From positions 49,720,443-49,784,442 of the forward strand of contig NC_054707.1 of NCBI RefSeq assembly GCF_016097555.1: 64,000 nucleotides of DNA, given 5' to 3'. The notes beneath the pieces were generated by a model. The model was not told the origin of the DNA. It searched no databases and saw nothing but the letters and a program-made list of their open reading frames with translations. This document shows, piece by piece, positions 36,335 through 49,400 of this stretch (positions are counted from its first letter, which is position 1; each line of letters begins with the position of its first letter). This DNA comes from Gigantopelta aegis (Eukaryota; Mollusca; Gastropoda; Neomphalida; Peltospiridae). Both the position numbers and the translations under genes were made by a program.

Positions 36335-36340
36335 TTTATT
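36335..36340 (-). promoter_or_regulatory. Nearest poly(A) signal to the Ig gene stop
   Basis: AATAAA on the minus strand, about 195 nt after the stop codon. Further AATAAA motifs occur down to about 32.1 kb, so a much longer 3' UTR is possible. Confidence 0.3.
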
Positions 36341-36535
36341 ATTCTAAATTTAGTCTTTCAAAGCAGTCTCTAGAACTTGATGATGAAATCCGTAAAACCA
36401 AACTGCACAAGATTGACTACCAACTTTGAGCATCGCTGTATACAGCATCGTCTCAACCTTGAGTGTGGTTTTAATCCAGGCGAATCCCTTGTTGTTTCCT
36501 GCTGTGCTAATTTCATTATTATGTCCTGCTCCTCA

Positions 36536-36624
36536 TCACACTAGAAACTTTCCAAACATCGCCAGAACACACGCAGCAGATAGCAAGAATCCACTGACAT
36601 AATTAGAGCTAGCACCAATGGTCA
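36536..36624 (-). CDS. Ig gene exon 7: GPI-signal tail and stop
   Basis: Acceptor TTTGTTTTTCAG before 36624, then 28 codons and TGA at 36538-36536. After a GASSN linker, likely holding the cleavage site, about 20 hydrophobic residues run to the stop with no charged cytoplasmic tail except one Lys. This fits a GPI signal better than a stable transmembrane anchor. Confidence 0.75.
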
Positions 36625-38410
36625 CTGAAAAACAAAGAATTTTTTTTTTTTATTAAAATTAAATATACATTGTGTTTTGTGCAACTTAAACCTCTTTGCT
36701 ACTGTATGTCAACATTTTAAAAATCAGGCTAGGGATTGTCGAAGCTACCTTAGTGCTACAAAACCATAAAACCACTGTAGGCTATGAAAAGAAAGAAATG
36801 TTTTATTTAACAATGCACTCCATACATTTTATTTACAGCTATATGGCGTCAGACATATGGTTAAGGACCACACAGATATTGAGAGGAGAAACCCGGTGTC
36901 ACCACTTCATGGGCTACTCTTTTCGATTAGCAGCAAGGGTTCTTTTATATGCACCATCCCACAGACAGGGTAGTACATACCACAGACTTTGATATAAAAG
37001 TCGTGGTGCACTGGCTGGAACAAGAAATAGCCCAATGGGCCCACCAACTAGGATCAATCCCAGACTGACCACACATCAAGTAAGCGCTTTACCACTGGGC
37101 TACATTACGTCCCTTGTAGGTTATTATGTCACTACAGCACATGCTATAGTGATGTCATACGTAACAATGGTTTTATGATTTCATAGCGCTAATATAGCTT
37201 CGAAAATATGGGCCCTGAATTTGTTTTTAAATATCTCACCTACCATAAACTCGTTCATTATCACCGTCAGTTGCTTCCACAGTTGTTCATCTCCGTGCAT
37301 GTTTTAAAACATGTACCGACTCCACACCATGTTCATAATGACCCATTGTCATGACCTTTTATCATGAACTGAACATTGAGTATCTGGCTTACCTCCCTTT
37401 GTCAGTACTGAACACAGAGTTTTGACCTTTTATCAATACTCAAGGCTCAACACTGACAGGGAAAGGCAGCAAATGCTTTTCTGATGATCAACTTCATAAA
37501 CAGCTTTTTGACAGTATTTCAGATATATAAAATGCTGGATTTTCAAGAGTGATAAATCCTCTATATTTGTCTCAATTTTTCACAGTGCTGTCAATTAATT
37601 CATCGGCTATTGGTTGTCAAACATTTGGTAATTTTAACAGTCTTAGAAGAAACCCTCTACATTTTTCCATTAGTAGCAAGAGACCTTTATATGATAACAC
37701 ATACCACAGCCTTTGACCAGTTGTGGTGCACTGGTTGGAATGAGAAATACCCCAATCAGCACTCAAACGACTGATCTAAATCCCACCACTATCATTCAAA
37801 ATGCACAATAATGCTTTCTGATTATCAACTTCAAGCTTTTTGACAGATACTGAAAATGCAGTGATAACATAAATCTTATGTTCTTATGCACGTGTCTGAA
37901 GTTTTCATACTACTGTGCAAAAGTTCACAAGTTTGAGACTAAATTCTAGACTTTGTTCTCAGTTTTTAACATGTGTTTCAATCTAAAAATCTGATCAGCA
38001 AAGATTGCTTCCTAATCCACCAAATGAATTTTGTGCCTTACTATTAACATATTTCCTTTCTCACCTAAAACATGTTGATTACTTCCCTTTTTACTACCAA
38101 ACACCGTTGATTACTTCCCTTTGTTATTACTCAACCCACTGCTGATATGTCCATTTTTGATTAGATACAATGAAAAATATCTTACTCATCTGGAGATGAA
38201 CAGGGTATCTGTAATCTTTGCCGTCAACACCAACGACATTGAAGTAATATTCTTCCAGGAAATCGCCGCGCTCCACGGTGTGGATCACCAGGGTGATGGC
38301 GCGATGAGTGCCATTGTAATCCTGAAAACACACACAAAGTAAACATCACAGGTTTGGAATACATTTTAAACATCAGAGAGACAGAGACAGAGACACAGAG
38401 AGAGAGACAG

Positions 38411-38494
<84 letters not shown>

Positions 38495-41400
38495 AGAGAA
38501 TCTTACAGGTTACCAATAAAGCTGCAAGGGATCTTTCATATACACATTCTCAAAGACAGGACAGTACACACCAAACCCTTTGACGTGTCGGTCTTGGGGA
38601 TGTTCATGTGTCAGTACAAGCTACTATAGCAGCACTAAGCGTACTGATGGTTGAAAGAAATAAGGGACTGAAATTTGGTCCACAGTACCAACTGTTCCCA
38701 TAGTTATTTATCTCCTTATACTTGTGAAGTTTACTTTGTTTAATGACACCACTAGAGCACATTGGTTTATTAATCATCGGCTACTGGATGTCAAACAATT
38801 GGTAATTGGTAAACCTGATACATTTTTCAATTAATAGCAAATGATCTTTTATATGCACTATCCCACAGACAGGATAGGACATACCAGGCCTTTGATATAC
38901 CAGTCGTGGCACACTGGCTAGAACAAAAAATAGCCCAATGGGCCCACTGATGGGAATCGATCCTAGACCGACTGTGCATCAAGCACACCTTTACCACTGG
39001 TCTACGTCCCACTTTGTATACTTGAGAAAGACTTGTGGTGACCAACCTTCTCCACGACCTCTGTGAAGTCTTCAGTCTGCTCATTGGGAACCAACACCGT
39101 GTTGGTGCTGCCGATCTCAAACGCTACAGACTTCGTCTTCGGGTTCTTCGCCACGATGCAGGTGATCTTCACGTACCGGTCTCCAACAGCACTGGAGGTG
39201 TTCATGCAGTAAACCACAGGCTTCTCTACAACACAAACAAGGTCACAGTGTTAACAAAAACAACAACAAAACGTAATTTTGCTACCCCACCCCTGAAAAC
39301 ATACATGTAACTCCAACCTGTTTATATTAGCTGTAATGGGACTATAATTGATATTCCCCCTTCCCACACCCCCGGGAACTACCTCTGAAAGCTAGCCATA
39401 CCTGCAACTCCAATAAGTTCGATCCTAGCTTTAATGCCTCTGTGATCAGATAGATGACAATATGGTTGATATCCCCCCTCCCACCCCGGAACTGTCCCTG
39501 AAGGGGTGGTGTCCCTGAAAGTCAGCCATACCTGCGACTCCAATAAGCTCGACACTCGACTTTAATAGTCCTGCGATCGAATATCCCTACCCCGGAACTG
39601 CCCCTGAAATTCAGCCATACCTGCGACTCCAATAAGCTCGACACTGATTTTAATAGTCCTGCGATCGAATATCCCCACCCCCAGAACTGCCACTGAAAGT
39701 CGGCCATACCTGCGACTCCAATAAGCTCGACACTGGCTTTAATGGTCCTACTATCGAATATCCCCACCACTGGAACTGCCCCTGAAAGTCAGTCTTACCT
39801 GCGACTCCAATAAGCTCTACACTGGCTTTAATGGTCCCACGATCGATGTCCCCGACTTCGTGTGGCAGCTCTGCGGTACAGACGAGGTGTTGATTGAAGT
39901 GTTTGTGGTCGAAGTTCAGGTGCCCCTCCACCCGGGACACGTACTGCCGGCCTGTCATCTCCGCATCGTCCATGGTGACCTCGGTGTTGCCCTCTATCAC
40001 TTGGTTTCCTATCTGGAGGGCGAGCGAGGCCGCAGGGTTGCTGCCGACGCTCTTACAGACGACGCTGTACATGCCTTCCTTCAGCTTGATGCCCTGCTGC
40101 ATCTCACTCATTATCACCTGCTCCTGAAACGTCATCTCAATGGCTGACGGCGGCTCTGCAAAAGTAAAAGATGGATGAGTGAATGTTTAATGAGACCCAA
40201 GCACAAAAAACATACTGACGTCCAAAAGAAACTTTACAAGGCTTGAAATTGTAATAAATAGAAAACCAAAACAATTTAAGAAAATAATTGTTTTAGCAAC
40301 ACAACTAGAGCACATTAATTTATTTATCACAGGCAATTGGATGCCAAACATTTGCTATTTAATTTCGACATATAGTCTTAGAGAGGAAACCTGCTACATT
40401 TTTTCCATTAGTAGCAAAGGATCTTTTACATGCACCATCCCCCAGACAGGAAAATAGAAAACCAACAAACGGTATGGTGGGATATGAAAGTATCATGAAG
40501 CTCAACATCTAAACGTCACAATGCAATTCGTGATACATGCAAAGTGGTTGCAAGGTGGTTTCTAAACTGGTTCTTTTCGATTAGCAGCCGTATTTTAAAA
40601 ATGTGATGTTTCTTTTGGATGTCAGTATATATGGGCTATTGGGGGCGAAACAAAGATAAATATCTGTGAAATTAACGGTTTGTCTAACACACTTGTTGGT
40701 GAGAACCCCATTGGTTATTTATAATAATACACACTGGTGTGTTAATGATTTAGACACACTACTGGATCCTAGGTGATTACCCAGTCGTCACAGCCATATC
40801 ATCCAATGAAAGAAAACACATGCTAAATTGATTGGTGTGTGACATATTTAAGTTACTGTACACACAAGAGATGTAACTAAGTTTTAACTAAGTTTTAGAT
40901 GAGGATATGTAAGAAGAAGAATACTACATTCATGTCTGTTAGTTTGCTTAATTTTTTTTTAAACGTATCCATCTCGCTTTTATTTATTAGATACATTTTT
41001 AAACTCGTAAGATAAATTGTTTCTACTAGCCACCATGTAGTCTTCTCTATGTCATCAATGGGAGAAATCTACCATGAAAGTAGTAATTCAACTTCTACTA
41101 AATATTAATTTAACTACTACAAAGTATAATTCAATTAATACAAAGTATTATTCAACTAGTACAAAGTATTAATTCAACTACTACTGTAGGTCACCTGGTA
41201 TCACCTGCATTCCTATTGTCATCTTATTCTGAGAGGCAATGAAGATAACTGTTTGTCAACAACAGGAGAAATATCTGAACTACTAGGACATGTCCATGTC
41301 AAACCGTAAAATAAACCAGATCCCAAAAGGGTTCTTGGGGAGACATACCACATTCAAAACATTTTATTTACGATTATATGGTATCGCACCTTGAAAAGTG

Positions 41401-44400
41401 TACGATGCGGTTAAAAACTATTTAAAATATTCCTGTATACATTTCAAAGAGTCATTGACAGACTACAGTAAAACACTTAAGTGTTGGACTGTCATCACTT
41501 AAGTGTTTACAATATGCAAATGCATAGATTTTAAACTGCTGTATGCAGTTACTTTGTAATAAAATCAGAATACTTTTTTCCCCCTGTAAAAGGTAGATAA
41601 TGCAGATGTCACAATAGAAGATGACATATTCCTGTTGTCGACATAGTTGACAAGCCTACATAGTTTAAGTGCCAAACGTGTGGACTGTCTGTCAAAACAA
41701 GATTGATTACTCTATAAAAAAGGGAGATAACCTCTCAAACATTGTTAAAAACATGACAGCAGTGTTTGTATCCAAAAAGTAAATAATTATAACAAGATGT
41801 TAATGGAGGGTTTTCATGTCCATCGTGCATGTGTTTTGATATAAACGAACAATCTAACTGAAACATATTTCTAGATTATTTGCCTCAAATAAAGTACACC
41901 CCAATGTGCAACAGTGTTTACAAACACAGCTCTGAGTGAGCAGAAACATTTCGCCAAAATAAATTCAAAAACCCAGTTATTTTCCAACAAAATATAAATT
42001 ATTATATGAAATTATTTGCCAAATTAAAATAAAATCCACCAACTACTTTTTAAATTTGCACTTGGTGAGTTTTTTTTATAGCCAAAGCCAGCCCTGACTA
42101 TATATATATACTGAACAAAATAAGAAACTTCTGCTAACTTTGCTTGAACATAACTTGATGAAAACAAACCGGGGGAATAATTGTTATATATGCGTTTAAA
42201 GAGTGTTCCATGATGCATCGTTTGGTGCAAAAATCATGGCCATAGGTTAACAGAAACTGGGAGAAATTTTGACCAAGTGTGGTAGGGGTAAAAAAACAAC
42301 AACACCCACTTAATAACGGGTATGACCACCTCTTGAATTGACCACTGCAGTGCATCGCAGGTGCATAGAATTGACTAAAGTGTTGATTTCTGCCTGTGGA
42401 ATATTGTTCCATTCCTGAATGAGCGCTTGATGAAGTTCGTTGACGTTAGCGGGTGGGTTGGGATGACGCCTCAATCGTCTGTCCAGACTATCCCAGACAT
42501 GCTCGATGGGGTTGAGATCAGGACTTTTAGCGGGCCAGTCATCAATGAAATCAATGTTATTTGTCCTAAGAAAATTTAGTCTCTCTAGCTGTATGAGAGG
42601 TGGCATTACCATGCTGAAAAATCGAGATGTTGGTGTTGTTATGGAACAGAGGAATGACGTGATGAGCGAGAATGTCATCGCGGTAATGTTGAGCATTTAA
42701 ATTGCCACCAGTGACGACTAGTGGTGAACGATAACCATGGGAAATGGCTGCCCAGACCATGACACAACCCCCACCCCCGAAACGATCTTGTTCAAGAACA
42801 CAACTGTCAGCATAGCATTCATTTCACCCTGTCATCACCACGTTGTAAAGAAAATCTGGATTCATCAGAAAAAAAAGAACGGTATTCCAGCGTCGCCGTA
42901 TCCAATGAGTGTGTACACATGCCCAATTAAGACGATTTAGACGATGACGTTGCATTAAAACGCATCCTACGTAAGGACGTCGTGCATGTAAACCGTTCTC
43001 CCGCAGACGATTACGAACAGTTTGCCCACTGATTTGGTTATTATGAAGCCCAGATGTGTTAGCAGCAGTAGCAGTTTGGAATCGATTGCGCAAATGCGTG
43101 TTCATGATATAGCGGTTTTGACCACGCATTGTAACATGTGGACGTCCACGACGTGGCAAGTTGTTGGTGCTTCCTGTCGTTCGAAATCTTACGCGAAGAT
43201 TTCGTATCGTTCGACTAGAACTCCCAACATGCCTTGCAACATCTTCTGTCGACATGCCAGCATCAAGCATGCCAATCACCCGTTCGCGTAAATTAGTGGC
43301 ATACTAAAAATGCTACAATGTAAAAAACGTTGTGTTTTTTTGTTTTTGTTTTTTTTTTACAAATTTTGAAGCGTTTTCGTTCACTTGACAACAATGTCAG
43401 TAAGACAAGTAAAACAAATTGACCGAATACTACACGGGACATGTCAAACCATGCATGCACGTGCAAACTGAATTTCACGTTGTCGACGTTTAACAGTGCA
43501 AAAATAATCGATAAAATTCATGAATCCTGATAATACAGCTCAAGGCTAATACTACCTATATAATTTCATTACACAATGAATTCTTTAACACAACAAATAC
43601 TATATGTACAAATCGGAAGTTTCTTTTTTTGTTCAGTATATATATATATATAATATATTATATATATATATATATAGTCAGGGCTGGCTCTGGCTGTCAA
43701 ATATATATATAGATGCAGTGAAGCATGTGAACTCAGTAATTTTGTTTTCATTTTAAAAATAATTTCCTTGAAACTCATCTATTGTGTTGTTTAGAAGACT
43801 ATAATCTGTAGCATGCAAGTCAGGGGTCAAAATACTGCTGGCCCGACTGGTTTTAGACGGTCAACACATCACCACAGACCAGATGTTTCTGCCTTTCATC
43901 CCGACGATTAGTTTATATTTATATTCACGTTAGTTTGAGTCAATTATGTCTGATGCAACAGGTTTTGATTAGCTTTCTAGACCGAATATCAGTCACAATT
44001 TTAGTCAATTTCGAACATTTAAGCCCATCATAGAAGCTAAAATGTACCCAAAGTATTATTACCCATGGAAGCCAGATAAAATCAACACCATCGCATCCAT
44101 ACATGCATATGTTACAGGTAATGTCTAAAATCAGTCGATCAATTAAACAATTAAAGGACCTAAATTTTTAAACAATCTTAATTTATATGTCACTCAACTT
44201 GTTTAGTTGTAATGCATCAATCGATGACATCACAAAGTGTTAGGTCCAACTTTGATATGTACCAAGCTATTTTTAACCACATGGGTAATAAAACCTGTGA
44301 CTTACTGATGACAATAAGGTCCACTGTAGCTTGATTGCTCCACTCCTGTTCTGTCAAAGGTTTAATTCTGCACGAGAACTCACCATCCATATTAGCTGCA

Positions 44401-46401
44401 ACTGAAAACAAAATTTACAATTTTATAATTTATAAACACTGATTTAAGTCATAATGGGGAAAATACAATTTGCATCTCCCTGAGAAAATAAAACAATAAC
44501 CAGCCAAATGTAGGTTGTAATGGTTTCTAACAAGGTTCAATTTGTTTATTATCAACTCAATTCCTAAATTTTGTTATCAACTCAATCCACTTCACTCTCG
44601 CTCTCCATAACTTCCCTGAGACTATAGTTCAAGGAGAGTAGGTTTTAGCTCTCCTTAGCATGTGATTTTACACGGTATTAATATGGTAATATCTTAAATG
44701 GCTTCCCAGAATCAAAATTAGGGAAACATGTAATCGCTCCCCTCAACTTTTTACAGTAACGCCTGCAATTGTATGACTTTTAAAGAGCCATATTTCATTA
44801 CTGTTTCAAATAATTTTCATCCATTTTCTTAGTCACCAAAACCGTATAATATAATAATAGTTCAGTATTTTTATAAGAACTGCTGATTTTATTTCTGTTA
44901 TTTTATTTTAAAATGAGGGGGGTGGGGGGGGGTGGGGGTGGTGGGGGGTGATTTAGGAAATCATTAATTATCAACTAATTTTCATTTTCCATTACTCCAA
45001 CTCAAAATTCCTTTACTTTTCATGCTCCAGACAATGGCATTTTGAATATCAACCCTTTCCAATGAGAACTCTTATTCACTGTACATTGTAGTTGACTAAT
45101 TAAATCAGAAAATATATGAAGGGGTTCAGACATTTTCAAAACATTCACTTGCCAAAGGGCAACTAACAATGACAAATGCTCGGGCAATACAAGAATCCTG
45201 ACAACATGTTTAATAAAATCAGTATGACACACAAGCTCATATAGTAATCTCTGTATACATACTACTATGGATAGTGAGCCTGACGATGATGTTGCCATCG
45301 ATCGACATGTCGACCTCATAGTTGTCATAGTTGTCGATGCCTTCCAGCTTGGCCTTCTGGCGCGTCAGGATCGTCTCCGTCTTGGTTACCATGTTCTTGT
45401 GCATGAAGACCGTCTCCTGGGACAGCAGGAAGTTCACAGACTCATGGATCTCACACACCATGGTCAGCGACTCACCAACATTCACATACTTCTTGCCCGC
45501 CGGGGTCAGCGTCACATCTGTTGCGCTCACTGAAAAACAAACAAAAAATAGTTCAATACAGGCACTGATCAAAAGGGGAGCATACCCCCATCCCCACCTC
45601 AGTTTTTGAAGTGCTAGGAAGAATCATGTTTTTTTTTTAGAATTGTTTTTTAAAATATTCTTTCACATACTGAACACGGATCCAAGGGGAGCATATTCAG
45701 TTTTTGAAGTCCTAGGAAGAAATAAGTTTTTTTTTAAAGTAGTTAAATTTGTGGGGTTTTCACATACTGCTTGCCTGTCAGGGTCAGCGTTACATCTGTT
45801 GCACTCAATGAGAAACAAAGAAAAAATAGTTCAATACAGGCATAGATCCCCCATCCACACACCAGTCTGAAGTGCTAGGAAGAAGCAAAGTTGTTTTTAG
45901 AATAGTTAATTTGTGAGTGTTTTCACATACTACTTGCCTGTAATGACTGGTCACTTCCGAATAGCCGACTTTCAGGTCATGTGACTATTTTCACGGGAAA
46001 AGCCAATTTTGTTTTGTTGCCATTATGTTGATAACATCATAGTACGGTTTTCGATAATGCTTTTAAAATGACTTTTTCTTACCACCTGGTGCAATTCTTG
46101 ATGCGACAGAGATAACATGTGAGTATGCACTTACCTTTTTCTACATTTTATTTCTAAATTGAACAAGGTAAACATTAATGTCATTAAATTGATAGCCTGA
46201 CATGACTGAGCATACACACCAGCCATTTCCTCTTAGTCGTAAGGTTTTTGATTTCAGTGATTCTGAGGTAAAATATTTTGAGGTCACCTCCACTGATGCA
46301 ATCTAAAGTCCTGGATCCAAGAGGGAGCATACCCCCATCATCACCCAAGTTTAGAAGTGCTAGAATTTAGAAAGAATCAACTTTTTAGAATACAGAACCT
46401 T

Positions 46402-46450
<49 letters not shown>

Positions 46451-49400
46451 GGGGAGACATTTAATATCAATTCTTCAGTGTTTCTGGGTTGAAAATTAGC
46501 AATCGCCTAATCACCTGACGCGATCTGTATTAACTAAGAATGACTACAAATTTTACAAAGTTCCATTAGGCTACCATCATTTTAAATACATAGATACCAT
46601 TCCAACATGATACATCAATCCCTAGAGCACATTGATTTAGTAATCATTGGCAATTGGATTGCAAACATTTGGTTAGAGAAGAAACAGTCTTAGAGAAGAA
46701 ATCGATCTGTATGTGTAAATCGCTGGCACATTATTATGTAATCAGTTTTGTATGTGATGTTTATATATGTTCTATGGATCTCTGATCTGAAATAAAAATC
46801 TATTATTATTATTATTATTATTATATGCATCATTCTACAGACAGGATAGCACATACCAGGGCCTATCAGGACTAAAATGTCAAAAATTAGGATAACCTAA
46901 AACATCAAGGGTTTCATTTCAGTTTCAGGTTCTCTTTACGAAACCTTTCGTTAATGTGAATCTAAAAATCCAGCTACAGATAGAATAATTGCACCCATGT
47001 GAATGTGCAGCATATTACATGCATTATATTAAAGTACTAATCAAAATTATACCAAGGTGATTTTCCAGTCTTATATATTAGTTATAAAAAGCCCTGAAAT
47101 AAAAACCATAAAAATGTGTCAGTATTATCATGATCTATTATGGTATTCAAACAACCGGTAAAAAAAATGACAATAAATGACCTGTTATAGACAGAAATAT
47201 TAGAATTATTTACAATTTTATTGCAAAACATATGTAATTTGAAACAGACTATAACCCCCAAGTTGATATTGATTTCACCTGAAATACGAGGTTGGGGTTT
47301 TGTTCTGGATTCTATAAAACAAACAATAAATCTAACCCATGTACATAATTGTTTGGTTTCTTATTGCCTATCTTAATACCGTACATACATTTATTCTATA
47401 ACTTACCAATGATATCCATGTCAGAAACCCATGTGATAATTTAGTATATATTAACCTGTGTAATAATGGTTTGCAAATTAGCCAACAAGACTTGTTCATC
47501 TAAGCATAATGTTTTCCATAAGATATTAGTTAAAATGTGTGACATCAAAATAATTAGTGCTAATTGTGATGCTGTCATATTACCATTGGCGGTGACTTTA
47601 GTACTGTGATTTACTAAATATCCAATGTAAATGTTATTTTAGAAGTTTTATAGAATAAATAGAATTCACTACTATGGAAAATGTCAACTTTGTCAGTTGA
47701 TATTTTCCATAGTAAAAAACACTTGTGACTAATCCTCTATTTACACAAACTTAGTTAAAAAAATAATTTTTAATTCACATATATCTCTTTTTTACAACTA
47801 CAAATCTGACAACAATGGAATTCACTACACACTGCAATACATGTATTATAGCTGGTTTTTTATTGACATTATTTTAAATATTTAGGGTTTCCCATGGCTA
47901 GTGATATTCAATGTTGGGCTAGTAAATAACTACTATTGCCATGCCTGACGGCTAGTGAAAAAAAAGAGGTCAAATGCTGCATTTAAGTCTATTTTGTAAA
48001 TATGAATATGTTGCCCCCATCCCCATCCTTGGTGTTTTTAATCTCTTTAAGAAACATACCCGATTATTACTATTAGTAAAATTGTATTAAGTAATGTAGA
48101 GATAGTGAATTTTAATCATGGCTAGTACATTTTTTAAATCATTGATCCCATGGCTAGTGGATTTTGTAAAAATTCTAGAAGCCCTATAAATATTTCACTC
48201 GGCTAGCTAGCCTCTTAACAATGTGCTGTTCAATCAGCCACTGACAAAATTTGCTGCCCTCTGTTCAAGCACACCTGTTGAGCACAACCCCAGACTTCGT
48301 CAGAGTTCTGCCATGACAAGGATGGAGTCCCTCATTTCAGTATAAATTTAAACCATTCTCCCCACTGTCATGGAAAGAAATAAGGGAACACATGGTATTT
48401 GAGAGCAAATGTAATTCACTACTGGAGTAGTTATGTCTGTATAAAATACAGAGATGTATTGTGAAACTGCATATCAGTACTGTGGGGTTGACGTCCAGTA
48501 ACACGGTTAATTTCCTGATACTTGTGGACGAGGATTTTGGTTGTAGTCAACATTTGATGTTACTACTCGCATGTTCCTTTATTTCTTTCCATCAGTATAA
48601 TTAATTCAAATTCCTGAAACACTTAAAAAACTATTTTGAATATTTTTTCCAACGGTACGGGCTAAGAGAGTCCCACTCCACTATATATGTATATAGTCAG
48701 AGGTGGGATCTAGATCTGTCAGTAGAGGACTTGTCTGAGGTGCATGGGAGGAGTTTGTTTTGTTTAACGACACCACTAGAGGACACTGATTTGTTAATCA
48801 TCAGTTGTTTGCATGGGATAAATGATCAAACTCCCTTAATGGATTCATTTTCTGATTATCCCCCCCCCCCCCCATATCCCAACCAGTGCCCGATAAATGG
48901 TATATCAAGGCCATGGAATGTGATGTCCTGTCTGTAGAATGTGCATATAAAATATCCCTTGTTACTAATGAAAAATAGGTAATGTTCTGGTTTTCTCTGA
49001 AAACTATGAGTCACAATTACCCAATGTCATCTAATAACCGATAATTTTAATTAATCAATATGCTCTAATAGTATTGTTAAACAAAACTAACTTTCTATAC
49101 AGCAGCAAGCAAGTTAGAAGTGAAAAAACCCCCACTGATGTTCCACCCAACCATCTTTCCTAAAGCTACACGAATGATGACAGGCTGCATGTAGGTTGTT
49201 ATGCCATACTTCACCATTCCATCAAATCAATAGTAATGTCCATAACAGTGTTAAATTGGCCTGGTGAGGTCAGCAGGAAACTATCTGCTATTTATTTCAC
49301 AGCCATTCATTATTTAGCTCTTCTAGCAACTCGGCCCATTTAGGTGTGGTTCAGGTCGACTGCTCAGTTTTGTGTTGCTTTAAACAATATTTATTTCACA

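Larger units (their letters stand above)
31961..36535 (-). other. Repeat-poor region after the Ig gene stop; possible long 3' UTR
   Basis: Apart from a 25-bp minisatellite (33150-33560) and a short SINE tail (35775-35870), few interspersed repeats are visible, unlike the rest of the window. Minus-strand AATAAA motifs occur at several places, including near 32.1 kb and at 36340. No exon was supported. Whether it is transcribed is inference. Confidence 0.35.
42080..43695. repeat. Palindrome arms flanking the third Tc1-like element
   Basis: AGCCAAAGCCAGCCCTGACTA (42080-42100) and its inverse TAGTCAGGGCTGGCTCTGGCT (43675-43695) match at 20 of 21 positions. TA repeats lie between them and the transposon. 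Without the transposon the arms would form one hairpin. Confidence 0.8.

Noticed and set aside
39522..39770. 82-codon minus-strand frame with repeated ELIGVA/LLESQVW
   Set aside because: It is the exon 4 junction repeat read through the intron. The 89-bp period shifts the frame each time, so it is not a coding extension unless cryptic donors are used.
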